Shown here one piece after another: positions 41,928-51,603 of a DNA stretch of 64,000 nt. The stretch spans positions 124,001-188,000 of the forward strand of contig NZ_AFBG01000020.1 in NCBI RefSeq assembly GCF_000204195.1, in the 5' to 3' direction. Numbering within the stretch: the stretch's first letter is position 1; every line of letters begins with the position of its first letter. The stretch is from Acidovorax radicis N35 (lineage in GTDB: Bacteria > Pseudomonadota > Gammaproteobacteria > Burkholderiales > Burkholderiaceae_C). The notes beneath the pieces were generated by a model. The model searched no databases and was not told the origin of the DNA. It saw only the letters and a list, made by a program, of their open reading frames with translations. The translations under genes were made by a program, and so were the position numbers.

Positions 41928-42797
41928 TCAAACGGCAGCGGGGTGCCGAATGCGTTCAGCGAGCAGCTCCCAGACCGGGGTAAGCTGGCCGGGCAGCAGC
42001 GGCAAGGTCCCCAGGTCGGTGTGGGACTCGTCCGGGCTGTGGAAGTCGCTGCCGCGTGACGCAGCCAGGCCAAATTCCTGCGCCATTGCGGCATAGGTGA
42101 CATATTCGGCCGCGCTGTGGCTGCCGGTGACGACCTCCACCCCCCGCCCGCCGTGCGCCTTGAACTCGGAAAACAGCGCAAATTCTTCGTTGGCACTGAA
42201 CTTGTAGCGCGCCGGGTGGGCAATGATGGCCATGCCACCTGCCTCGGTGATCCAGCGCACGGCATCGCCCAGGGACGCCCAGCGGTGTGGCACGTAGCCC
42301 GGTTTTCCCTCGATGAGGTACTTGCGGAACACCTCGGACGTGTCCCTGCAGACCCCGGTCTCCACCAGGAAGCGCGCGAAATGGGTGCGCGAGATCAGTG
42401 CCGGGTTGCCCACGAACTGCAGTGCGCCCTCGTAGGCACCGGGAATGCCCACCTGGGCCAGCTGTTCGGCCATGTCTTTGGCGCGTTCGCCGCGCCCGCC
42501 GCGCGTGGCGGCCAGGCCCTGGGCCAGCTGGGTGTTGTCGGGGTCGAACCCCAGGCCCACGATGTGGACGGTGGTGTCGGCAAACGTGACCGAGATTTCG
42601 GTGCCTGTGAGATAGGCCATGCCCTGTGCGTGGGCGGCGGCAGCGGCACGGTGCTGGCCGCTGATTTCGTCATGGTCGGTGAGCGCCCACAACTCGACCC
42701 CGTTGGCCCTCGCCCGGGCGGCCAGGTCTTCCGGGGTCAGGGTTCCGTCGGATACCACGGAATGGCAATGCAGGTCGGCGTTCAGTATGGGTGTCAC
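41928..42797 (-). CDS. rnm: PHP-domain phosphoesterase (RNase AM / YciV type)
   Basis: A 289-residue PHP-fold enzyme with trinuclear-metal motifs: DLHCHSVVSDGTLTPEDL, LTDHDEISG, TGTEISV, HFARFL, IAHPARY and GSDFHSPDE. YciV/RNase AM hydrolyses 3',5'-nucleoside bisphosphates and trims 5' ends of rRNAs. A GTG start is used. Downstream yciO is 13 bp away on the same strand, as in other proteobacteria, so an operon is likely. Confidence 0.9.
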   Translation of the reverse strand: MTPILNADLHCHSVVSDGTLTPEDLAARARANGVELWALTDHDEISGQHRAAAAAHAQGMAYLTGTEISVTFADTTVHIVGLGFDPDNTQLAQGLAATRGGRGERAKDMAEQLAQVGIPGAYEGALQFVGNPALISRTHFARFLVETGVCRDTSEVFRKYLIEGKPGYVPHRWASLGDAVRWITEAGGMAIIAHPARYKFSANEEFALFSEFKAHGGRGVEVVTGSHSAAEYVTYAAMAQEFGLAASRGSDFHSPDESHTDLGTLPLLPGQLTPVWELLAERIRHPAAV

Positions 42798-43083
42798 CGT
42801 GCCATTTTAGGGCTTGTACCGAAAATGCGCGCCACTGCGCGACCCCTGGGCTGTCGTGGGCGGGTTCTCGCAGACCTGGCATGGTGCCGCTGCCCTGGGG
42901 TGGGCTGGCCTGTCACCTTTGGCGCCCAGGGTGCGGGTTTTTCCCGGGGAGAAGGGGGTGGCAATGGGCCGGGGCGGGGTCCGGGCTGACGTAGGCTATG
43001 GTCTGCTGTTGATGCAATCGGGTGTTGCGGGCGACGTGATGGCCGCAAACTCCCATTTCCAGGTTTACGAGGAAAGACGAACC

Positions 43084-44913
43084 ATGCAAATCGACAATAT
43101 CCGCGTAGCGCGCAAGCTGTGGGGTGCGTTCATCCTGCTGATGCTGGCCATGCTCCTGATCTCCGGGTTCCAGCAGTACCGGGCCAACAGCTCCATGTCG
43201 AGCGCGATGGACCGGGTCATCGAGATCGAAGAGCGCATTTCTGCCGCCATACGCTGGCGGGGTGCCACCGAGACCGCCGTGAACATGGTGATGGGCGGTG
43301 CCGTCACCACCGACGCGGTGCTGGCCCAGCAGTACGATGCCAAGGTCAAGGAGATCATTGGCGGCATCAACAAGATTCAAGAGGGGATCGTGGCCGGTGC
43401 CACGGCGCCCGAGGAAAAAGCGGCGCTCGACAAGGTGCTGGCCGAACGCAAGCTGGTGCTGGCCGCCACTGCCAAGACCTGGGAGCTCAAGGGCGCGGGC
43501 GACGGTGTGGCCACCCAGCAGTTTGCGGACAACGAACTCACCCCCATGGTCGGGCGCTACCTCAAGGCACAGGACGAGTTTGTCGCCGTGCTGCAAAAGC
43601 GCCGCGACGAGATCCGGGCCGAGACCACGCAACGGCGCGTTGCCTATGCCATCCAGGGCCTGGTGGTGTCGGCCGTGCTGATTGTGGTGGTGCTGCTGCT
43701 GGCATGGAAGCTGGTGCGTTCCATCACCGTTCCACTGGACGAGGCGGTGGAAACCATCGACGCCATCGCCGCTGGGGACCTCACGCGCGAGCTGCAATCC
43801 ACCCGCAAGGACGAGTTCGGCCACATGCTGAGATCCCTGTCGGCCATGTCCACCCGCTTGCGCGGTGTGGTGAGCGAGGTGCGGGTGGGTGTGGATTCAG
43901 TCTCGTCGGCGTCGATCCAGATCGCCAACGGCAACCATGACCTGTCGGCCCGCACGGAGCAGACCGCCTCGAACCTGGAGGAAACGGCCGCCAGCATGGA
44001 GGAACTCACGGCCACGGTGAGCCAGTCGGCCGACACGGCACGCCAGGCCAACCAGCTCGCGGGCACGGCGGCCCAGGCGGCGGCACGCGGCGGCGAAGTG
44101 GTGGGCCAGGTGGTCACCAGCATGCAGCAGATCACCGACAGCTCGCGCAAGATCAGCGACATCATCGGCGTGATCGATGGCATCGCCTTTCAGACCAACA
44201 TCCTGGCGCTGAACGCCGCCGTGGAAGCCGCCCGAGCAGGCGAACAGGGCCGGGGCTTTGCCGTGGTGGCCAGCGAGGTGCGCAGCCTGGCCGGACGCAG
44301 CGCCGAGGCCGCCAAGGAGATCAAGAACCTGATCAGTGCCTCGGTCGAAAACGTCGAGTCGGGCTCTGCCCAGGTCGCGCAGGCGGGCCAGACCATGGGC
44401 GAGATCGTGGCCAGCGTGCAGCGCGTGAGCGACCTCATCGGCGAAATCACGGCATCCTCCTCCGAGCAGCGCGACGGGATTGCCCAGGTCAACCAGGCCG
44501 TGACGCACCTCGACCAGATGACGCAACAGAATGCGGCACTGGTGGAAGAGTCCACCGCCGCCGCAGCCTCGATGCGCGACCAGGCCCAGCGGCTGGCCGA
44601 AGTGGTGGCGGTGTTCAACGTGGGTGCGATGGCAGTTCGCGCGCCGGCAGCGCCCCGCCCGGCGCCGACGGCGGCAGCACGGCCCGCGCCAGCGGCCAGG
44701 ACAGCCCTGGGCAACAAACCTGCAACCGCCAAGGCGCCACAGCCCCTCAAGGCTCCCCAGGCCCCCAAGGCCCCTGTAACGGCCCGGCTGGCGTCTTCGG
44801 CCCCCTCCCCAGCCCGCCGGCCCGCCGCTGCGCCGGCACCATCGGCCACGCCCGCCGCACCGGCACCCCGGGCTGTGGCCAAAGGCGGGGATGACGACTG
44901 GGAAAGCTTCTGA
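43084..44913 (+). CDS. Methyl-accepting chemotaxis protein with CheR-tether pentapeptide
   Basis: A 609-residue chemoreceptor. Helices at about 10-30 and 190-210 flank a 4-helix-bundle periplasmic domain (about 35-185; MCP_signal-type, [20 protein letters not shown] start). HAMP follows, then the coiled coil with [20 protein letters not shown] and [20 protein letters not shown] 75-residue Ala/Pro linker ends in DDDWESF, whose last five residues are the xWxxF docking site for CheR/CheB. ATG 43084 follows GAGGAAAGACGAACC. It shares the tip segment with the receptor at 39894 almost base for base. Confidence 0.93.
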   Translation: MQIDNIRVARKLWGAFILLMLAMLLISGFQQYRANSSMSSAMDRVIEIEERISAAIRWRGATETAVNMVMGGAVTTDAVLAQQYDAKVKEIIGGINKIQEGIVAGATAPEEKAALDKVLAERKLVLAATAKTWELKGAGDGVATQQFADNELTPMVGRYLKAQDEFVAVLQKRRDEIRAETTQRRVAYAIQGLVVSAVLIVVVLLLAWKLVRSITVPLDEAVETIDAIAAGDLTRELQSTRKDEFGHMLRSLSAMSTRLRGVVSEVRVGVDSVSSASIQIANGNHDLSARTEQTASNLEETAASMEELTATVSQSADTARQANQLAGTAAQAAARGGEVVGQVVTSMQQITDSSRKISDIIGVIDGIAFQTNILALNAAVEAARAGEQGRGFAVVASEVRSLAGRSAEAAKEIKNLISASVENVESGSAQVAQAGQTMGEIVASVQRVSDLIGEITASSSEQRDGIAQVNQAVTHLDQMTQQNAALVEESTAAAASMRDQAQRLAEVVAVFNVGAMAVRAPAAPRPAPTAAARPAPAARTALGNKPATAKAPQPLKAPQAPKAPVTARLASSAPSPARRPAAAPAPSATPAAPAPRAVAKGGDDDWESF

Positions 44914-44936
44914 AGATCGCTGAGCGCGGCGAAGGT

Positions 44937-45003
44937 TTGCTATAAAAATAATAGCTAAAAGCGCTTTTCCATTCGGCGCTAGAGGCCAAAAAGCCTCAAA
45001 ATT
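44937..45003. repeat. GCTAT/GCGCTT dispersed repeat copy
   Basis: TTGCTATAAAAATAATAGCT then AAAAGCGCTTTTCCATTCGG and CGCTAGAGGCC. It lies just after the chemoreceptor stop and before the intrinsic terminator. Confidence 0.5.
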
Positions 45004-45020
45004 TTTTGCACCACGCCCCC

Positions 45021-45055
45021 AAGGCAGCCCCGGCTGCCTTTTGTTTTGTTTTTTG
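45021..45055 (+). terminator. Intrinsic terminator of the chemoreceptor gene
   Basis: AAGGCAGC-CCCG-GCTGCCTT is a near-perfect stem followed by TTGTTTTGTTTTTTG. It ends 23 bp before the tautomerase start, so that gene needs its own promoter or readthrough. Confidence 0.8.
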
Positions 45056-45077
45056 TGTATGACGAAAGGACCTGCCC

Positions 45078-45302
45078 ATGCCCCTGGTCAACATCCGCCT
45101 TGCGCGCCGCGACCTGCCCACCACGGCAGCCCAGAAAGCCGCCTTGATTGCGGGCGTCACCCAGCTCATGCGGCAGGTGCTGGACAAGCGCCCTGAAACT
45201 GTCACTGTCATCATCGACGAGGTGGACCCGGAGAACTGGGGCCAGGGCGGCGAGCCGGTCACGGTGATCCGCCAGCGCAACAAGGGCCCTGCGCAGGCCT
45301 GA
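45078..45302 (+). CDS. 4-oxalocrotonate tautomerase family protein
   Basis: A 74-residue tautomerase-fold subunit. After Met removal the catalytic Pro1 is exposed (MPLVNIRLARRD). Arg11-like residues lie in RRDLPTTAAQK, and VTVIIDEVDPENWGQGG fits the family. These enzymes form hexamers or larger dimers and isomerise enol/keto acids. Substrate not deducible. GAAAGGACCTGCCC precedes the ATG. Confidence 0.85.
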   Translation: MPLVNIRLARRDLPTTAAQKAALIAGVTQLMRQVLDKRPETVTVIIDEVDPENWGQGGEPVTVIRQRNKGPAQA

Positions 45303-45320
45303 GGGGGGTGGGGCCTTGCC

Positions 45321-45488
45321 CTAGGAGTCTGTCGGACTTGGAAATCGTCGGCTGCAAATTGACCTCAGCGGTCCATTTCCCACCGTCTTTTTGCCCCATA
45401 GCTCGGCTATGGGACTGCAAATCCGGCAAAAACTGTCCTCGCTGGGGCCAATTTTCGCTTCGACGCTCCAAGTCCGACAGACTCCTAG
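45321..45488. repeat. Long imperfect palindrome with CCATAG centre, overlapping the recJ stop codon
   Basis: The ends are a perfect 22-bp inverted repeat (CTAGGAGTCTGTCGGACTTG and complement). The two halves remain complementary in blocks (AAATTG, CAGCG, TTTTTGCC) to a centre CCCATAGCTCGGCTATGGG near 45392-45411. Total 168 bp. The right end supplies the TAG stop codon of recJ (45485-45487). No gene inside. Confidence 0.8.
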
Positions 45489-47209
45489 ATCTGAGCCCCC
45501 TCGACCAAAAACTGTACCTTGCGCTCGCCCTTCCACTCGTTCACATCGAGCCGGAAGGCCAGCAGCACGCGCGCAGGCAGCTGCTCGGTATGGCCGAACC
45601 AGATGGCGTCCACCGGGTTGCCCTGGTGCATGAGCTTGATCGACAAGTGGTTCTTGGATTCGCCCACCAGGCGCTGGCTCACGATCTGCACTTCTTCGCT
45701 GAAGGTGGGGGGCGCAAAGCCCTGGCCCCAGACCTCGTGGTGCAGGGTGTCCACCATGTCGGCGCGGCAGTATTCCGGGGCCAATGGGCCGTCGGTCTCG
45801 ATGCGGCGGGTGAGCGTGGCGGCGTCCAGCCACTCCTGCGCCACCTGGGCCAAAGCGCGCTCAAACACCTCGAACGCTTCTTCGGCCACCGTGCAGCCCG
45901 CCGCCATGGCGTGGCCGCCAAACTTCAGCAGCACGCCCGGGTGGCGCTTGGCCACCAGGTCGAGCGCATCGCGCAGGTGAAAGCCAGGGATCGAGCGGCC
46001 CGACCCCTTGAGCTCGTGCTCCTTGCCTGGTGCGCTGCTGGCCGCAAAGACAAAGGTCGGGCGGTGCAGCTTGTCCTTGATGCGGCTGGCTACGATGCCC
46101 ACCACGCCTTCATGAAAGTCGGGGTCGAACACGCTGATGGCCGGGGGCGGCTCCTCGTCTTCCTGGAACAGGCTCTCGGCCATCAGCATGGCCTGGTCGC
46201 GCATGCCGCCCTCGATCTCGCGGCGCTCGCGGTTGATGCCGTCGAGCGTGCCCGCCAGCTCGGCGGCGCGGCCCGCGTCGTCGGTCAGCAGGCATTCGAT
46301 GCCCAATGTCATGTCGGCGAGGCGGCCTGCGGCGTTGATGCGGGGGCCTAAGGCGAAGCCAAAGTCGAACGTGGTGGCTACCGGTGCCTTGCGGCCGGCG
46401 GCGGTGAACAGCGCAGCCACCCCGGCGGGCATCTGGCCTGCGCGGATGCGTTTCAGGCCCTGAGCGACCAGGCGGCGGTTGTTGGCGTCGAGCTTGACCA
46501 CGTCGGCCACGGTGCCGAGCGCCACGAGCGTGAGCAGCGGGTCGAGCTTGGGTTGGGTGGCCGCGTCAAAAATGCCGCGCGCCCGCAGCTCAGCGCGCAG
46601 GGCCAGCAGCACGTAGAACATCACGCCCACACCGGCCATGGACTTGCTCTCGAAGGTGCAGCCGGGCTGGTTGGGGTTGACGATGGCATCGGCTATGGGC
46701 AACTCGGGGCCGGGCAGGTGGTGGTCGGTGACGACGACCGTGAGGCCCAGCGCCTTGGCCTCGGCCACGCCCTCCACGCTGGCGATGCCGTTGTCCACGG
46801 TGATCAGCACGTCGGCGCCACGCTCGGCCACGCGGCGGGCGATGGGGGCGGTGAGGCCGTAGCCGTCCGTCACGCGGTCGGGCACCAAGTAGTCCACGTT
46901 CTGGGCACCCAGCAGCCGCAGTCCGCGCACGCCCACGGCGCAGGCGGTGGCGCCGTCGCAGTCGTAGTCGGCCACGATGACGAGGCGCTTGTTCTGCGCC
47001 ATCGCGTCGGCCAGCAGGCGGGCGGCGGTCTCGATGCCTTTGAGGCCTTTTTCACCGCTGGGCGGCAGCAGGCGCGCCAGGCCGTCGTCCAGTTCGTCCT
47101 TGGCGCGCACGCCGCGCGCGGCGTACAGCCGGGCCAGCAGCGGGTGCACACCGGCCTGCTCCAGCGCCCAGGCGGCGCGGGGGGGAATGTCTCTTGCTAC
47201 TATTTTCAT
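45485..47209 (-). CDS. recJ: Single-stranded-DNA-specific exonuclease RecJ
   Basis: A 574-residue DHH-family 5'-3' exonuclease for recombination and mismatch repair. Motifs: VIVADYDCDGATA (DHH motif I), VLITVDNGIAS, VVVTDHHLPGPELPIADAIVNPNQ (DHH), GTVADVVKLDANNR and ALGPRINAAGR; the DHHA1 part has GRSIPGFHLRDAL and KFGGHAMAAGCTV. The ATG at 47209 overlaps the upstream stop (ATGA). It lies in a dispersed repeat copy. The stop codon lies in the arm of a palindrome. Confidence 0.95.
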   Translation of the reverse strand: MKIVARDIPPRAAWALEQAGVHPLLARLYAARGVRAKDELDDGLARLLPPSGEKGLKGIETAARLLADAMAQNKRLVIVADYDCDGATACAVGVRGLRLLGAQNVDYLVPDRVTDGYGLTAPIARRVAERGADVLITVDNGIASVEGVAEAKALGLTVVVTDHHLPGPELPIADAIVNPNQPGCTFESKSMAGVGVMFYVLLALRAELRARGIFDAATQPKLDPLLTLVALGTVADVVKLDANNRRLVAQGLKRIRAGQMPAGVAALFTAAGRKAPVATTFDFGFALGPRINAAGRLADMTLGIECLLTDDAGRAAELAGTLDGINRERREIEGGMRDQAMLMAESLFQEDEEPPPAISVFDPDFHEGVVGIVASRIKDKLHRPTFVFAASSAPGKEHELKGSGRSIPGFHLRDALDLVAKRHPGVLLKFGGHAMAAGCTVAEEAFEVFERALAQVAQEWLDAATLTRRIETDGPLAPEYCRADMVDTLHHEVWGQGFAPPTFSEEVQIVSQRLVGESKNHLSIKLMHQGNPVDAIWFGHTEQLPARVLLAFRLDVNEWKGERKVQFLVEGAQI

Positions 47210-47256
47210 AGCTTCTCGCGCATGTCTGTAAAGCGCTGGGGCCTGAAAATGCTTTG
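47188..47256. repeat. GCTAT/GCGCTT dispersed repeat copy overlapping recJ start and upstream stop
   Basis: TTGCTACTATTTTCATAGCT, then TCTCGCGCATGTCTGTAAAG and CGCTGGGGCCTG. It contains the recJ start codon, its ribosome binding region and the last residues and stop of the rpfE-like gene. Confidence 0.5.
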
Positions 47257-48162
47257 AAAACGCTGGGCCAGCGTGCGGGGCGCGCTGTGGAAGGCCAGCG
47301 CATTGCGCTCGCCGCACAGTGTCAGCAGCACGGGCGCGCCGCCTTCGGCTTGGCGCAGCAGGTCGGCCACTGGGCCTGCGTCCAGCGCAGTCCAGGCGGC
47401 GGCCCAGGTGCGCCAGTCCTCGTTCAACGCCGCGTCGCGCAACGTCGCCGGCACCGTCGGCGCAGTGGTGGCGGAGGGCGCGGGCGCAGGCAGTGGGCCG
47501 GTGCCATGCACCCAGAACGAGTTGATCACCGGCAGCCCGCGCGCCGAGCGTTCGTCATTGAAGGCGTGGGTGTAGAGCAGCATCTGCATCTCGCTGTGCA
47601 GGCGGTGCAGGGTGCGGGCCGCTTTCGCATCCGGCATCCAGGCGCGCACGTCGCGCTGCAGCACGCGCTCCAGCGAGGCGGTGGCAAGCTGGGCAAACAG
47701 CGGGCCGCTGGCCAGCCAGCGCGTGGGCTGGTCGTAGTGCAGGGTGATGCCGTCTTCGGCAAACCAGGGCGACACGATAGCCAGCAGCGCGCGCGATGCG
47801 GCCTCGTCCAGCGAGAGGTGCTCGGGGTTGCGCAGCGTGACATGGTCGGTGCTGACCTGCCACTGGCAGGGGGTGACAAAAGCCCAGGCGGCTCCGTTGG
47901 TGGAGAGGCCTTGCTGGTGGCGGTGCCACGCGGCCCAGGGGATGCGCCCGTCCTGCGCTGGCAGTCCCAGCGCGCGCGCCAGGGCGCGTTCGTGGGGGGC
48001 AGAGAAGCTGGTCTCCTCGCCGCTATCACTATGGGTGGGGTGGGGGCTGAGCCGGGCCAGAAGCCGGTCCAGGTGGGGCAGGGCGAGTTCCTGCAGGGCT
48101 TGCTGGCATCCCGGGGAGGCGCTGGCGGCGTAGGGAATGAGCAAATGGGTGGTGTCCGACAT
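47206..48162 (-). CDS. RpfE-type conserved protein (COG4255-like)
   Basis: A 318-residue protein similar to the RpfE-type family that is adjacent to recJ in Xanthomonas and many betaproteobacteria. Visible blocks: LLIPYAASASPGCQQAL, LLARLSP, SLDEAASRALLAIVSPWFAEDGITLHYDQPTRWLA broken across helices, HRLHSEMQMLLYTHAFND, GLPVINSFWVHGTG. The last block resembles a metal-dependent phosphomutase-like pattern, but no enzyme activity is established. ATG 48162 gives the family start. Its stop codon overlaps recJ. Confidence 0.8.
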   Translation of the reverse strand: MSDTTHLLIPYAASASPGCQQALQELALPHLDRLLARLSPHPTHSDSGEETSFSAPHERALARALGLPAQDGRIPWAAWHRHQQGLSTNGAAWAFVTPCQWQVSTDHVTLRNPEHLSLDEAASRALLAIVSPWFAEDGITLHYDQPTRWLASGPLFAQLATASLERVLQRDVRAWMPDAKAARTLHRLHSEMQMLLYTHAFNDERSARGLPVINSFWVHGTGPLPAPAPSATTAPTVPATLRDAALNEDWRTWAAAWTALDAGPVADLLRQAEGGAPVLLTLCGERNALAFHSAPRTLAQRFQSIFRPQRFTDMREKL

Positions 48163-48242
48163 GGGCCTATTGTCCGGGATGCCACAATCTGGCCGGCCTG
48201 TGGCGTGCATTCCGCACCCTGCAGTGCCTTCTTTCCTTATTC

Positions 48243-49488
48243 ATGCAAATCCCTTACGAACTGGCCCTGGGCTGGCGCTACACGCGCGCGGGCCGCGCCA
48301 CGCGGCGCAATGGCTTCATCTCGTTCATCTCGGGCGTGTCCATGCTGGGCATCGCACTCGGGGTGGCGGCGCTCATCATCGTGTTGTCGGTGATGAACGG
48401 CTTTCAGAAGGAAGTGCGCGACCGCATGCTCAGCGTGGTCTCGCACATCGAGATTTTTGCGCCCCAGGGCGCGGCGCTGCCCGACCCGGCGCGCACGCTG
48501 GCCGAGGCCAAGCAGAACCCCAACGTGGTGGGCGCGGCGCCGTTCGTGGCGGCGCAGGCGCTGCTGGCGCGCGGCGAGGACATGAAGGGCGCGCTGGTGC
48601 GCGGCATCGACCCGGCGCTGGAAGGCGCCGTGACGGACCTGGCCGCCACCAACGAAAAAACGCTCAACCTGCTGGTGCCCGGCGAGTTTCGCGTGGTGCT
48701 GGGCGGTGAGCTGGCCCGCGCTTTAGGCGTGCGCGCTGGCGATGTGGTCACCCTGATCGCGCCCGCAGGTCAGGTCACCCCCGCCGGGGTGGTGCCTCGG
48801 CTCAAGCAGATGACGGTGGCAGGCACCTTCGACTCGGGCCACTACGAATACGACTCGGCCCTGGTGCTGCTGCACCACGAGGACGCGCAGCGCATCTTCC
48901 GCCTCGAAGGCCCCACGGGCGTGCGGCTGAAGCTCAAAGATTTGCACCAGGCGCGCGAGGTGGCCCAACAGCTGGCGGGCAGCCTCAGTGGCCAGCTGCT
49001 GATCCGTGACTGGACCCAACAAAACCGCACCTGGTTTGCGGCTGTGCAGCTCGAAAAACGCATGATGTTCATCATCCTCACGCTCATCGTGGCGGTGGCC
49101 GCGTTCAACCTCGTCTCTACCCTGGTGATGACGGTGACCGACAAACGCGCCGACATCGCCATCCTGCGCACGCTGGGCGCGAGCCCCAAAAGCATCATGG
49201 GCATCTTCGTGGTGCAGGGCGCCATGGTGGGCGTGATCGGCACAGCCGTGGGCCTGTTGCTGGGCCTGGGCATTGCGCTCAACATCGACGTGATCGTGCC
49301 CGCCATCGAGAAAGCGCTGAACGCGAGCTTCCTGCCCAAGGACATCTACCTCATCAGCAAGATGCCCAGCGAGCCGCAAAGCAGCGACATCCTGCCCATT
49401 GGCATCATCTCGCTCGTGCTGGCCTTTGTCGCCACCCTGTACCCCAGCTGGCGCGCCAGCCGTGTGAACCCTGCCGAGGCGCTGCGTT

Positions 49489-49496
<8 letters not shown>
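48243..49496 (+). CDS. lolC: Lipoprotein-releasing ABC transporter permease
   Basis: A 417-residue inner-membrane permease that, with the LolD ATPase, releases lipoproteins from the inner membrane to LolA. One N-terminal helix (about 22-48, [29 protein letters not shown] in the classic MacB/LolCE start), a large periplasmic domain (about 50-270), then three helices (from [21 protein letters not shown]). [16 protein letters not shown] is the typical cytoplasmic coupling segment. Only one permease gene precedes lolD here, so the complex may use a homodimer (LolF-like) unless a lolE lies elsewhere. Confidence 0.93.
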
Positions 49497-50178
<682 letters not shown>

Positions 50179-50233
50179 AGCACCGCCCCCTTGGCGCCAC
50201 CGCTGCGCCCGGGGATGCGGGCCGGGGCGCGGC

Positions 50234-50482
50234 TCAGATACCGAGAATCTTCTTGGCTTCGGCCAGGGATTTCATCGAATCGTCGTGTTTGCCCGCCTTG
50301 TGGTGCGCTTCGCCGTCGGCGCGCAGCTGTTTGACCTTGGCGGCGTTGTCTGCCGTCAGGCTCGGGTTGGTGGCCAGCTTGGCGTCGATGGCTTTCATTT
50401 CATTGGGGCAGTTATGGGCCATGGCGGTGCCGGCGGCCGTGGCGACGAGCACAAGGGCGCAAGCCCGGATCAAAGAACGCAT
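50234..50482 (-). CDS. Small periplasmic protein with HNCPN motif
   Basis: An 82-residue protein with a Sec signal peptide (MRSLIRACALVLVATAAGTAMA) and a short helical mature part HNCPNEMKAIDAKLATNPSL, DNAAKVKQLRADGEAHHKAGKHDDSMKSLAEAKKILG. The His/Cys at the mature N-terminus could bind a metal. Similar short proteins exist in related bacteria; no function is known to me. It follows the VWA gene by 46 bp. Confidence 0.75.
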   Translation of the reverse strand: MRSLIRACALVLVATAAGTAMAHNCPNEMKAIDAKLATNPSLTADNAAKVKQLRADGEAHHKAGKHDDSMKSLAEAKKILGI

Positions 50483-50528
50483 GGATGTCTCCTGGTTGGA
50501 ACGTCGTGTTGACGAACATGCTTGCTGG

Positions 50529-51572
50529 TCACATCACCCTCCCATACCACCACACCGACAGCGCCGCAGCCAGCAGGGCCAGCGCTGCGCCCGCCAAGGC
50601 GAGCAGGGCAGAGATCTCGGTCTCCTTCTTTTCCACCGTCAGCCGTGAGCTGAGCGTTTCGTACACCTTCTTCAAATCCGCTGCGGTGGCCGCGTGGAAG
50701 TATTCGGCGTTGGTGCGCGTGGCCACGGCCTTCAGGGTTTCTTCGTCCAGCCGCACCCGCATGGACCAGCCCTCAAAGCCGATGGTCTCCCCCGCCACCG
50801 TACCCACGCCCACGGTGTACACCCGTACCCCCCGGTCGGCAGCCCACTTGGCGGCCTCCAGCGGGTCCACGCCGGTGGTGCGCTGGCCGTCGGTCAGCAT
50901 GATGATGGCGGCCGAGGTGTAGGAGCCGGGTGCCACGGGCGTGAACGCCTTGGCCGGGTCCTGCTTGCCGATTTCGTCAATGGGCTTGGGGCGCATGGCC
51001 TGGCGGCCGCCCAGGGCGGAGATGTCGATGCCCGCGTCGGGGAACAGCGTGGCCAGCGACAGCATGATGCCGTTGCCCGTGGCGGTGCCGCGCTGCAGCT
51101 GAAAACTGTCGATGGCCTTGACGAGATCCTCGCGGCTTTGCGTGGGCAACTGGGCCAGTTGGGCACTGCCGGCAAAGGCCACGATGCCCACGCGCACATG
51201 GCGCGGCAGCTCGGCGATAAAGGCTTTGGCGGCGTTTTGCGCAGCGGTGATGCGGTCGGGCTCCACGTCGGCGGCGCGCATGCTGCCGGAGACATCCATG
51301 GCCAGCATGATGGTCTGGTCCTGCGAGGGCAGTGTGATGACGGCGAGCGGGCGCGCGGCGGCCAGCAGCAGCGCCACCAGGGCCAGCAGGAACAGCACGG
51401 GAGGGAGGTGGCGGCGCAGGTTCTGGCCTGGGCCCATGGCCTCGCGCACCAGCGACAGGCTCGAATAGCTCAGCGCTGTTTTCTTGCGCCGATGCAGCAG
51501 CCACCAGTACAGCAGCACCAGCAGCGGCACGACCAGCAACAGCCAGAGCAGGGTGGGCCAGAGAAAAACCAT
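50529..51572 (-). CDS. VWA-domain membrane protein (BatA-like)
   Basis: A 347-residue protein. Two N-terminal helices (about 5-25, 55-75) precede a von Willebrand A domain with the metal site DVSGSM and TDGQRTTG; a C-terminal helix (about 320-340) anchors it again. This BatA-like layout places the VWA domain in the periplasm. It is third in a MoxR-DUF58-VWA cluster; such clusters assist folding or metallation of periplasmic or membrane complexes, though the target here is unknown. Confidence 0.9.
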   Translation of the reverse strand: MVFLWPTLLWLLLVVPLLVLLYWWLLHRRKKTALSYSSLSLVREAMGPGQNLRRHLPPVLFLLALVALLLAAARPLAVITLPSQDQTIMLAMDVSGSMRAADVEPDRITAAQNAAKAFIAELPRHVRVGIVAFAGSAQLAQLPTQSREDLVKAIDSFQLQRGTATGNGIMLSLATLFPDAGIDISALGGRQAMRPKPIDEIGKQDPAKAFTPVAPGSYTSAAIIMLTDGQRTTGVDPLEAAKWAADRGVRVYTVGVGTVAGETIGFEGWSMRVRLDEETLKAVATRTNAEYFHAATAADLKKVYETLSSRLTVEKKETEISALLALAGAALALLAAALSVWWYGRVM

Positions 51573-51603
51573 GGTGTGTTCCTTCGGGCGGGGGGCGGTT
51601 CGT

